Of a stretch of DNA of 64,000 nucleotides, positions 52,570 through 60,377 are shown piece after piece. Each line of letters opens with the position of its first letter. Position 1 is the stretch's first letter. The stretch comes from Saprospiraceae bacterium. GTDB taxonomy: Bacteria; Bacteroidota; Bacteroidia; Chitinophagales; Saprospiraceae. The position numbers and the translations under genes are program-made. The stretch spans positions 139,166 through 203,165 of the forward strand of contig JALHQW010000001.1 in NCBI GenBank assembly GCA_022841745.1. Reading direction: 5' to 3'. Under the pieces are notes generated by a model. It was not told where the DNA came from. It did no database searches and saw only the letters and a list, made by a program, of their open reading frames with translations.

Positions 52570-53580
52570 CTAAATATCTTTTACTCCCTTTCCTTGCAGG
52601 ATGGCTTCCACGATGCCCCATCGCCTGTCTATATCTGGATTATCGTGTTCCCTTGGCGCTTCCTTTGCCAACTTAAGCGCCGCTTGCGCAATCGGCAATT
52701 TACCGCTCTGTAGGCCCACGCATGCTTTTTGCAGCATTAGCAAATGCCAGTTCTGGCTTCCTGCTAAGTTCACCTGTAATCCCCGAGATATTTCTGCTTC
52801 AGCCTCCGCAAACCGACCCTCAGCCGACAGTAGTGGCACAAGCTGCCTATAGACAATCGCCACAGCTACACCAGGAACATCCGCCCCGCAGCTTCCATAG
52901 AATTTCAAAGTCTCCTTCGCCAAGTCAATCAGCCCAACCCAGTCCTTTTTTTGCTCAAACCATACTGCCAGCACGGTGAACCGATACCGCATGAAATTTA
53001 AGGAGCCTTTGTTTTTGCCGACAAGTCTTGTCAGTTTTTCCTCCAGCTCTGAAATTCCCTTCCCTTTGTTCAGGCTAAAGACAAGTTCCGCCTCCAGTGC
53101 CTTTACGTCCATTTCATCTTCCAATAGCTTCCAATATTCCTTTCTGATTTTCCGATATCGCAGGTAGCGGCGGGTATCCGTTTCTATTGCGCCAAAATGC
53201 CCTTCCAGCAGCATTGCCAGGTTGACCACCATATCCGTGAAGCCTGCTTTTTTTGCCGCCTCCACCAATTCAATGGCCAGGCTCACAGCCGCTTTTTTTT
53301 TGCCTGCGATGAGCGATTGGTTCACCACGGCATATTTTTCCCTAATGGCAATCCGCTTGTCGGACAGGTCGGTGGTTTTCTTGAATGCAGACCTCAACAG
53401 GTCGTCTTTCAGCACCTTGTAGGCTTTGTAGAAACTGGGCTCGGTGCGCCCTTTAGCTACCCAACGGGCCAATGCCTCTGAGCGGCTCAACCCCGCTTTG
53501 GCCATCTTCGCTAAATCGAGCGAATAGCCAGCAGTCGGTACGTAGGCCGACACTTCCAGGAGTTCCAGTAGTGAGTGCAT
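52570..53580 (-). CDS. helical-repeat protein of unknown function
   Basis: This encodes 336 residues with no signal peptide. It is predicted to be all-helical with TPR-like pairing (KKAAVSLAIELVEAAKKAGF, DWVGLIDLAKETLKFYG, EGRFAEAEAEISRGLQ). No family was recognised. It is divergent from the 41-residue double-glycine peptide at 53740, with a 159-nt intergenic region holding two palindromes (near 53643 and 53670). Confidence 0.7.
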   Translation of the reverse strand: MHSLLELLEVSAYVPTAGYSLDLAKMAKAGLSRSEALARWVAKGRTEPSFYKAYKVLKDDLLRSAFKKTTDLSDKRIAIREKYAVVNQSLIAGKKKAAVSLAIELVEAAKKAGFTDMVVNLAMLLEGHFGAIETDTRRYLRYRKIRKEYWKLLEDEMDVKALEAELVFSLNKGKGISELEEKLTRLVGKNKGSLNFMRYRFTVLAVWFEQKKDWVGLIDLAKETLKFYGSCGADVPGVAVAIVYRQLVPLLSAEGRFAEAEAEISRGLQVNLAGSQNWHLLMLQKACVGLQSGKLPIAQAALKLAKEAPREHDNPDIDRRWGIVEAILQGKGVKDI

Positions 53581-53739
53581 ATTTGGAATTGTGTTTTTGC
53601 TTGATTATCAATTGATTGAGGTAAAGTTTTTTTTTCGTCCAATGCCCTATTTTAGGGTATAAATGTTTGCCCAATTCAATTTTGGGCATATTTTTTTATA
53701 GCAAGTGCTTGAATTATTTCAATCACCAAATAAGTTTTC

Positions 53740-53865
53740 ATGAAAAAGCGACTCAAAGACTTCCAGCAAACGGAGGTCAAGCAACCCGAAGCCGTCAAGG
53801 GCGGCGACGGAGGCAACCTTACTGCCATCATCATCATTGATGACAACTCCGTTGGTAGAGGCTGA
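53740..53865 (+). CDS. 41-residue double-glycine peptide
   Basis: The frame from the ATG at 53740 encodes MKKRLKDFQQTEVKQPEAV, then KGGDGGNLTAIIIIDDNSV and GRG. A basic start, a Lys-Gly-Gly motif at residues 20-22 and a short hydrophobic core are typical of double-glycine leader peptides, including Bacteroidota RiPP precursors. The core has no Cys and only single Thr and Ser residues, so it is not an obvious lanthipeptide. A GC-rich hairpin follows 6 nt after the stop. No C39 transporter or modifying enzyme is adjacent. Confidence 0.55.
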   Translation: MKKRLKDFQQTEVKQPEAVKGGDGGNLTAIIIIDDNSVGRG

Positions 53866-53871
53866 CAAGTA

Positions 53872-53895
53872 CGGGGCCTCCATTTGGTGGCCCCG
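53872..53895 (+). terminator. hairpin after small peptide gene
   Basis: CGGGGCC / GGCCCCG around a 10-nt loop. A T-poor tail makes efficient termination uncertain. Confidence 0.5.
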
Positions 53896-54706
53896 CACCT
53901 AAGTCTTTGTATTTCAAGGCTTTTGGCTCTTTTAAACAAGCAGTGCGGGTTTACCATCACATCTTCCCAGCATCCCACCAATGCCGTATTCGCCGAAGTC
54001 CTATTCCATGTCTTGGTGTCCGTTCGTGCCATTTGTTGTCCATTGTCAAGTGTTTTGTGCAATAAAACCTGCACAATCTACGAACAAACCAATGGTTTTT
54101 ACCCTGCTTGTACAAGATGGCAGAACCCTGTCATTTCAGCCCCAACCATAAATCGCAACAAGTTTTAAACTCCAATACATGTACTCCAACTGCTGCCAAA
54201 AGCTTCTATGCTGCTATTGATTGTGGTCGCCAAATTTATTGGGCTGACCTATGGACTTGAAGGGTTCAAACAGAGAATCAGGCATGAAATCAAGCGAGTC
54301 AGCCAAATAAATTTGGCGACTACAGTGCGAGCCGGACATTTGTCGCAGCCTCCTGAACAGCGGCTCATTTCGAATTATTTCTGCATAATGTCAATTGTTA
54401 CCTTCAATGGGGAATTGCCGATTCTCCACTGAATCAAATTCGGCACAATTTTCACAGGCCATCTGCTGTTAGATAACCATCGGAGGTTATAACTCCCCAC
54501 CACACTACTTTCCCACTAAATTTCATAGGCTATTCCATGTTGTTGTGATGCGCTATCAGCGCAATGGCACTAAACTTTTTCCCAACTATAAATCCCTGTT
54601 TTGAACAAATCATGACCAATGGCTGCCAACCCATGCCCTGGCTCAAGCTGATAACTTAATGTCAAGAATGAGATAAAAAATACTTACCCCCACAACACTG
54701 TTAAAA
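53896..54706. other. 811-nt spacer without recognised gene
   Basis: Open frames here have poor composition and no recognisable domain. The notable structure is a 23-nt inverted repeat at 54226-54248 and 54298-54320. Confidence 0.5.
54226..54320. repeat. 23-bp inverted repeat with 49-nt loop
   Basis: GTCGCCAAATTTATTGGGCT-GAC (54226-54248) and GTCAGCC-AAATAAATTTGGC-GAC (54298-54320) are reverse complements with one mismatch. The total length of 95 nt is close to that of the 87-90-nt palindromic elements in the megasynthase gene, but without inner palindromes. Confidence 0.75.
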
Positions 54707-55597
54707 ATGAACAACATGAGAAAAAAGGCTTTTAATATCACAAACCTGCTGTTGTTGGTGTTTTGTGGCAACACGATTTTCGCCAATAAAAACCATGATT
54801 TTCCAACCGTAAGCCAGTTTGAATTGGTTCGGGGCATGGTGGTCGTTCAAGCGGAATTGGACGGGAAACGTGCCAAATTCATCCTGGACACTGGTTCGCC
54901 CATGATGATCCTAAACGAACAGGATGACAATGCGAAGGCCATACAGGCAAGCACCCTCCATGGTGGCATGGCTGGCGATTGGAAGACCATCGAATCTTTC
55001 TCCTGGGCGGGCGTCCGCAAATTCGAGTTACCTGCGCTCACCACCGATATTGGTGCATTGGAAATGGTCACAAACCGCCCCATCGCTGGGCTTATCGGCT
55101 ACAAGTTTATGGAGGATTTTGACCTGTTGATTGATTTTGAAAACCTGCTGATTACGCTGGTGCCGCATGGAAAACCTGCGGTGATGAAAGGTTGGATGTT
55201 AAAAACACAAATACCTTTTACGATGGCAGGCCACTTGCCCGTCATTGAGGCTAAAATCGGTGATAAGGTACTGCGCTTCGGCCTCGATACGGGGGCCAAT
55301 ACCAATATGCTTGACCTGCAAAAATCATTTGAATTGGAACAGGAATTAGTCACGCCGGTAAACAACGCCGGGGTGCTGGGCATGTCAGGTGGCTCCAATA
55401 GAACCTATGCGGGCGACGTGGTGGAAACGACCATTGGCGGCCTGAATTTCTGGAACATGCGCTTCGTTTTTTCCGATATTTCGCACCTGCAAAACTTGGT
55501 GACGAATGGCGTGGATGGGTTGCTCGGTTTCCCTTTTTTCAAATCAGGGAAGTTTTCCATCAATTATTCCACGAAGATGATGTCTATTTGGGAATGA
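54707..55597 (+). CDS. secreted double-domain retropepsin-like aspartic protease
   Basis: This encodes 296 residues. A signal peptide (LLLLVFCGNTIFA) is followed by two retropepsin-like half-units: FILDTGSPMMIL (about residue 64) and FGLDTGANTNML (about 190), each with the catalytic Asp-Thr-Gly and a downstream hydrophobic-Gly (AGLIGYKF, GLLGFPFF). The two DTG motifs in one chain could form a pseudo-dimer like eukaryotic pepsins. It is probably periplasmic or secreted. Confidence 0.85.
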   Translation: MNNMRKKAFNITNLLLLVFCGNTIFANKNHDFPTVSQFELVRGMVVVQAELDGKRAKFILDTGSPMMILNEQDDNAKAIQASTLHGGMAGDWKTIESFSWAGVRKFELPALTTDIGALEMVTNRPIAGLIGYKFMEDFDLLIDFENLLITLVPHGKPAVMKGWMLKTQIPFTMAGHLPVIEAKIGDKVLRFGLDTGANTNMLDLQKSFELEQELVTPVNNAGVLGMSGGSNRTYAGDVVETTIGGLNFWNMRFVFSDISHLQNLVTNGVDGLLGFPFFKSGKFSINYSTKMMSIWE

Positions 55598-55602
55598 AAA
55601 AA

Positions 55603-55642
55603 GCAAGAAGGGCTGGTCGGCAAACCGACCAGCCCTTCTTGC
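55603..55642. terminator. perfect 18-bp bidirectional terminator
   Basis: GCAAGAAGGGCTGGTCGG-caaa-CCGACCAGCCCTTCTTGC separates the convergent protease and adaptor genes. Confidence 0.85.
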
Positions 55643-55643
55643 A

Positions 55644-57110
55644 TCAATCAACCTCCACTTCTACTTTCGCTTCGGCTTCTTTCTCTTTTTTCTTCTTTTT
55701 GTCTTTATCCTCTTTTGTTTCCTTGTTGATTTTCGACCCTGATTCCAATTTGCGGGAGACCGCCGCATACGGGCCGATAACTATTTCCTCACCTTCCTTC
55801 AAGCCTTCCAAAATCTGGATATAGTCATCGTCCTGAATACCAGTTTTAACGGTTCGCTGCGCAACGGTGTCACCGGGCATGGCCACAAAGACCACTTCGA
55901 GCAGGTCGTCGAATCCGGCAACTGATGCTGTCGAGGCTTCTTCTTCGTTCACTTTCTCCTCTTTTTTGGAGGCAGCTTTCTCTTCTTCCTTGTCCCTTGT
56001 GCCCACCGCTTGGATGGACACACTTACCACGTCCTTGACGGTATTCGTCAAAATCTCCACAGATGCTGACATACCAGGGCGGAAAGGGTAGGGCTTGCCC
56101 GGCTTTATCAGGTCTTTATAAGAGGATTGGTCAATATCAATCGTGACGATGAAATTGGTCACTTGGTCGGTGGTGAGGTTCACAGAGCCTGTGGCTGAGC
56201 TAACAAGATTGTTGGCTGTGTGGGCGATTTCCACCACTTTTCCTGTGAACTTGCGGTCGAGGTAAGCGTCAATTTCAATCACGGCAGTCTGGCCCAAGGC
56301 AATGCGGGGAAGGTCGTTCTCGGTTACTTCCACCTGCACCTCCATCAGTTTCAGGTCGGCGATGCGCATGATTTCCGTACCCGCCATCATGGAAGTACCC
56401 ACCACCCGCTCACCTTTTTCCACGTTCAGCTTGGAAAGAATACCGCTCATGGTTGCATAAATCGTGGTACGCTTGAGGGTCGTGTTGATTTCCTTTAAGG
56501 ATGCCTCGGCACTCTTGATTTGAAACTCGTTGGACTGCGCCGTCTGTTGCGCAGAACGGATATTGGCCTCTGCTGCCCGGATATTCGATTCCAATTGCTT
56601 GACGTTCGTCAAAGAAGCGTCGAAATCCTGCTGCGAGACCACGCCGTCCTTGAACAGTTTTTCGTTGCGTCTGTGGATTTCACGGGCATTCACCAACTGC
56701 GCTTCCAACTGCTCTTTTGAGGCCCTTGCGGCTTCAATTTGGGACTTCGCATTGGCAAGACCCGATTTGGAACTGTTCACGCCAGCAGCAGCCCGCTCCA
56801 CCTGGGAGTTGTAAGCCTCAGGGTCAACCCTTGCCAAGACTTGGCCCACCGTGACGCTGTCGCCCTCTTGTACGTAGAGTTCCACAATCTCGCCCGATAC
56901 GTCCGAACTGATTTTGACCTCTGTTTTGGGGAACACTTTGCCACTTGCCTCCACGGTTTCCTTGATGGTGCGCAGGGCCGCTTTTTCAGTTTCCACGGTT
57001 TCCCCTGTCTTGCTGTTCTTTCCTTTGATGACGGCTGCCACCACCAGCAGTACAATTAGGCCGACGATGCCGAAAATCAACCAATTACGTTTCTTTTTTG
57101 ACGTTGCCAT
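55644..57110 (-). CDS. MacA-like efflux periplasmic adaptor
   Basis: This encodes 488 residues. One N-terminal membrane helix (WLIFGIVGLIVLLVVAAVI) precedes a lipoyl/barrel-sandwich half (SSDVSGEIVELYVQEGDSVTVGQVLARVDPE), a long coiled-coil hairpin (about 90-200), the second lipoyl half (IYATMSGILSKLNVEKGERV) and beta-barrel domains. The C-terminus is a charged Lys/Glu tail (EDKDKKKKKEKEAEAKVEVEVD). It bridges an inner-membrane MacB- or RND-type pump to TolC. The TolC-like gene is upstream on the same strand; the pump gene is not present here. Confidence 0.9.
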   Translation of the reverse strand: MATSKKKRNWLIFGIVGLIVLLVVAAVIKGKNSKTGETVETEKAALRTIKETVEASGKVFPKTEVKISSDVSGEIVELYVQEGDSVTVGQVLARVDPEAYNSQVERAAAGVNSSKSGLANAKSQIEAARASKEQLEAQLVNAREIHRRNEKLFKDGVVSQQDFDASLTNVKQLESNIRAAEANIRSAQQTAQSNEFQIKSAEASLKEINTTLKRTTIYATMSGILSKLNVEKGERVVGTSMMAGTEIMRIADLKLMEVQVEVTENDLPRIALGQTAVIEIDAYLDRKFTGKVVEIAHTANNLVSSATGSVNLTTDQVTNFIVTIDIDQSSYKDLIKPGKPYPFRPGMSASVEILTNTVKDVVSVSIQAVGTRDKEEEKAASKKEEKVNEEEASTASVAGFDDLLEVVFVAMPGDTVAQRTVKTGIQDDDYIQILEGLKEGEEIVIGPYAAVSRKLESGSKINKETKEDKDKKKKKEKEAEAKVEVEVD

Positions 57111-57118
57111 ATCTTAAG

Positions 57119-57153
57119 AATGATGAATGATAGATGAGGAATGATGAATGAAA
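57119..57153. repeat. 5x7 array upstream of adaptor gene
   Basis: The units are AATGATG, AATGATA, GATGAGG, AATGATG and AATGAAA, in the 74-nt spacer between the TolC-like and MacA-like genes. Confidence 0.7.
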
Positions 57154-57184
57154 CGGCCGCATGGTCCCGACCTCGTTTTTTTCA

Positions 57185-58663
57185 TCAATCTAATTTGATG
57201 GTTTTGCCGAGGTAGAAGTCCAGGATTTTCAATCTGAACAGGTAGTCGTATTTGGCCACCGTCAGGTTGGTCTGTGCGATGTCGTAGTTGTTCCTCGCCG
57301 TCAGCAATTGGAGGTTGTTGATGGCGCCCAATTGGAAACGCTTCTCGGCGTTCTCATAAGCCACCTTCGTCGCATCAATGGATTTTTGCGAAGCATCCAA
57401 GGTCTGCTTGGCATTCTTGGCGCTTGCAATCGCCTGTTGCACATCGTTTTTCAATTGTTGCTTGGTCTGGTCGCTTTGTAATTTGGCGTTCAGGATGTTC
57501 ACCTCAGCCCGTTGCACATTGATGTCATTTTGGCCGTTGGAGTAAATGGGAATGTTCAAGCCGACCCCAAAGCTCTGGCCAAAGTTGTCTCTTAGCTGGT
57601 CAAAATAGGGATAATTCAGAAAATTCTCCTTAAAATTAGGGGCATCGTATTCAACATTTAGTTCAGTTTCGCCCTGTCCGAGGTCAACATAGAATATTTG
57701 TGATTCCCGTACAGTCCCCAGGTTCAACAATTCAAACTGTTTAGCTGCATCCGACCACGAAGAGTTTAGGCTACCAAAAAGACTGAGTGTTGGGAAATAA
57801 CCCGCTTTTGCAAGATTTATCCCGACTTCAGAACTCCGCACCCGAAGTTCAGCTGCCGCCACTTGAGGCTGCGTATTCAGGGCCTGTGCATAGAGCGAAA
57901 AGAAATCCATGGCATCGGGGTTGGCATCAGCGGGAATGGTAAAGTCTGGCCGCTCCACTTTTATGCTTGTGGCTGGGTCAAGTTGCATAAAGTTTTTCAA
58001 GGTCAGGTAATTGATGTCAATTGCGTTCCTGGCCTGTACAATGGCCTGCTCGTCGTTGGCGATTTGTGCTAGTACATCCAAGCGATCATTGGCAGGCAGG
58101 GTGCCTGCGGCAATGCGTTTGTCAGTCTGGTCGAGTTGTTGCTGGGAAAGTGCCCGGCGCCTGTTCGCATTTTCCAATTGCTCCTCGGAGAGCAGCACAT
58201 TCAAATAGGCCGTTGCAATGCTCAAGGCAATATTGTTAAAGCTGGATGATGCATCCTGCTCAGCAGCTTTAAGGTCAATTTGGCCTTGTTTGATGGTATT
58301 GCTGATGCGGCCCCCGCTATAAACCGTTACGCCTGCACTCAACCCCATACTGTTGAAGGCAATGGTCTGGCTCCTGAATTCGTTGGAAACTGGGTCAATC
58401 GTGCGGCCAAACTGATAGCCAAGATTGGTGCTGGCACTTAGGCTAGGCAGCCTTGATAGTTGGTTTGCCTTATCGTTTAGGGCAGCCAATTGGATGCCAT
58501 TTTCAGCTTGTTTTAAGGCAATGCTATTAGTGCGGGCGTATTCTATGCATTGCTGCAATGACCAAATTTCCTGGGCAGAAACATTTTTTACAAAAAATAA
58601 GTTGGCCAAAAGGAAAGCGAAAACGAACGCTAGGAATGCTGTGTTGGAAGTCCTCAACTTCAT
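57185..58663 (-). CDS. TolC-family outer-membrane efflux protein
   Basis: This encodes 492 residues. A signal peptide ending in NVSAQ is followed by two OEP repeats (IWSLQQCIEYARTNSIALKQAE at the start of the first; ELRVRSSEVGINLAKAGYFPTLSLFGSL in the second) and a final coiled coil. It is a trimeric outer-membrane channel, operonic with the MacA-like adaptor. The frame opens at 58693, but the ATG at 58663 starts the signal peptide. Confidence 0.92.
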   Translation of the reverse strand: MKLRTSNTAFLAFVFAFLLANLFFVKNVSAQEIWSLQQCIEYARTNSIALKQAENGIQLAALNDKANQLSRLPSLSASTNLGYQFGRTIDPVSNEFRSQTIAFNSMGLSAGVTVYSGGRISNTIKQGQIDLKAAEQDASSSFNNIALSIATAYLNVLLSEEQLENANRRRALSQQQLDQTDKRIAAGTLPANDRLDVLAQIANDEQAIVQARNAIDINYLTLKNFMQLDPATSIKVERPDFTIPADANPDAMDFFSLYAQALNTQPQVAAAELRVRSSEVGINLAKAGYFPTLSLFGSLNSSWSDAAKQFELLNLGTVRESQIFYVDLGQGETELNVEYDAPNFKENFLNYPYFDQLRDNFGQSFGVGLNIPIYSNGQNDINVQRAEVNILNAKLQSDQTKQQLKNDVQQAIASAKNAKQTLDASQKSIDATKVAYENAEKRFQLGAINNLQLLTARNNYDIAQTNLTVAKYDYLFRLKILDFYLGKTIKLD

Positions 58664-58793
58664 GTTTTTAGTTGTTATGAAAATGTCTGGCAATGTTAGA
58701 AGCTATTCCTCCTTCCGCTTAAATAATTCTATCAACTACGGCCTATTTTGGATAAAAGGCAATGATGGGTTTGTTTTGAGAACAAATTCGCCT

Positions 58794-58850
58794 GCCAATT
58801 GCGGACTGCCAGCTGCATACTGCCAACTGCCAACTGTCAAACTGCCAACT
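58794..58850. repeat. eight-unit period-7 array abutting a stop codon
   Basis: The units GCCAATT, GCGGACT, GCCAGCT, GCATACT, GCCAACT, GCCAACT, one 8-nt variant, and GCCAACT end exactly at the TAA (58851-58853, reverse strand) of the next gene. Confidence 0.75.
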
Positions 58851-59822
58851 TTACTGCCGTCCCTTCAACCAACCAATAATCTCCGTGTCCTTTTTCGCCG
58901 CCACGTCGGGAGGCAGGTCAACCGATTTCCGGTTTTTCATGTCCACGGCATAGTTAGTGCCCTTTTCGCCGTCCCCCTTTTCCATCAGGATAATGAAACG
59001 GTTGTTCCTGAACGATTTATTGATGACCGTGCTAAATCGCTTTGGGTTGTCGAAAAGCACGTTCAACGAGAACTCCTCCTTTTCGTAGTCGTAGTCGGGA
59101 GCAAGGGCCTGGTAAGTGTCCTCCCCGTTCGTTGATTTCAGCAGAAACATGCTGCTATAGTTCTCGCCCTGCACGATGGGGAACTCTGCTGCTGGAAGCA
59201 CCGCAGCGGGTTTTGCGGAGTTGGATATGTCGAACACAAAAGGCCCCTTGCTCGCTGCGTATCCCACGATATAGTTCTCCCAAAGCTCCAACCGCTTGAT
59301 GGAGCCGCTTTGGGCGTCCTCCGCATAGCGCTCGTTGAGGTATTTGGGCGTAAGCGGTGCGGAGAGTTTAAGGGTGGCCAAGTCGAGCAGGTAGAAATTG
59401 TACCAACCCCGTATGCCCACCTGTTTGCTCACCTTGTTATAAGTGATGTCCGTCAGGTAATAAGGATAATCCGGGCTGAAATTCACGGGCAACACCTCCC
59501 GGAAAAGCTGCTTGCACTGGCCATCATACACGGAAAGAATCCGGTGGCTCTCGCCAAGGTCTTTGTCCTTTGTTTCCTCCTCGGCGGAGATGACCACAAA
59601 ACGGTCGTCGCTGCCCGCCCAGAACATATTGCCTTCGAGCGTGCTGCCCACCAACTTGCAGGTCGGTCGGCTTGGCGCTATTGGGGTAGGGGCCTCTGCC
59701 GTGGTGGTGGTATCGGTGCCTTCAGGTTGTGGGTTCTCCCCGCCGCTTGTGGTCGGCTCGGAGCCGCAAGAAAAATGGAGCGTCACTAACAGGAGGAAAA
59801 AAAGCTTGGAAAGGAATTTCAT
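58851..59822 (-). CDS. hypothetical lipoprotein with beta-rich fold
   Basis: This encodes 323 residues. Lipobox LHFSC is followed by a Thr/Pro/Glu-rich linker (about 20-50), then short beta strands in a repeating pattern (RFVVISAEEET, LSVYDGQC, GIRGWYNFYLLDLATL, NYIVGYAASKGPFVFDISN), which resembles a propeller without a recognised family. The frame extends upstream to 59951, but the ATG at 59822 gives the lipobox. Confidence 0.7.
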   Translation of the reverse strand: MKFLSKLFFLLLVTLHFSCGSEPTTSGGENPQPEGTDTTTTAEAPTPIAPSRPTCKLVGSTLEGNMFWAGSDDRFVVISAEEETKDKDLGESHRILSVYDGQCKQLFREVLPVNFSPDYPYYLTDITYNKVSKQVGIRGWYNFYLLDLATLKLSAPLTPKYLNERYAEDAQSGSIKRLELWENYIVGYAASKGPFVFDISNSAKPAAVLPAAEFPIVQGENYSSMFLLKSTNGEDTYQALAPDYDYEKEEFSLNVLFDNPKRFSTVINKSFRNNRFIILMEKGDGEKGTNYAVDMKNRKSVDLPPDVAAKKDTEIIGWLKGRQ

Positions 59823-60377
59823 TGCCGTATTTGTTTTCGGCAAAGTTGGTGAAGATTTTTTGAAAATGGGGAAAAAACGCAGAAAGGGAACTTCGGATGC
59901 TTCGCTTTGAAAACCGCATGCAGAAAGGAAGGGACAGCGAGGGCATGTCATGGGGTGGCAAAGGGAACCTGCATCAGCTGCAATTTTTCTTTGCGATAGC
60001 TTTCCGAGTGGGAAATGTTAAAGTTTACGTGAATTTCTTGTTTTTTTTTTGCAATATATTTACATGAATCAAACCTTTTTCTAAGTTTGCCTCAATGTTG
60101 CAGAAAGACAACTGTTTTTTTGAAAATTGTTCATTACCACAATGGAGGCAAATTAGCCTCCCAGCGGCCAAACCACATTCAAATAGTTTTTACCCAGCGC
60201 CGCTAAACACCCTGTATGAAATAGTTTTTGTTCGGTGATACGATGCTTTGTCTTCTTCTTTGCTTGCGCAAAGAATGTCGTTGTATTGCCTCGATTTTCT
60301 TGGATTCACCGCATGGCACTTACGCCTTTGGGGGTGGGAGTGGTGTGCGTGAGCATAAACCAATAAAAATTTAATTC
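59823..60377. promoter_or_regulatory. 555-nt spacer upstream of PKD/T9SS gene
   Basis: No gene is seen. A TAAGTTTG box at 60082-60089 matches TAnnTTTG on the plus strand, without a clear -33 TTG. If used it would give a leader of about 280 nt. Confidence 0.3.

Noticed and set aside
53676-54168. Two overlapping frames around the small peptide (minus 53676-54074, plus 53884-54168)
   Set aside because: Low-complexity or odd composition, no signal or domain, and conflict with the clearer 41-residue frame.
54208-54432. 74-residue frame on the plus strand
   Set aside because: It consists mainly of the arms of the inverted repeat at 54226-54320 and has no other support.
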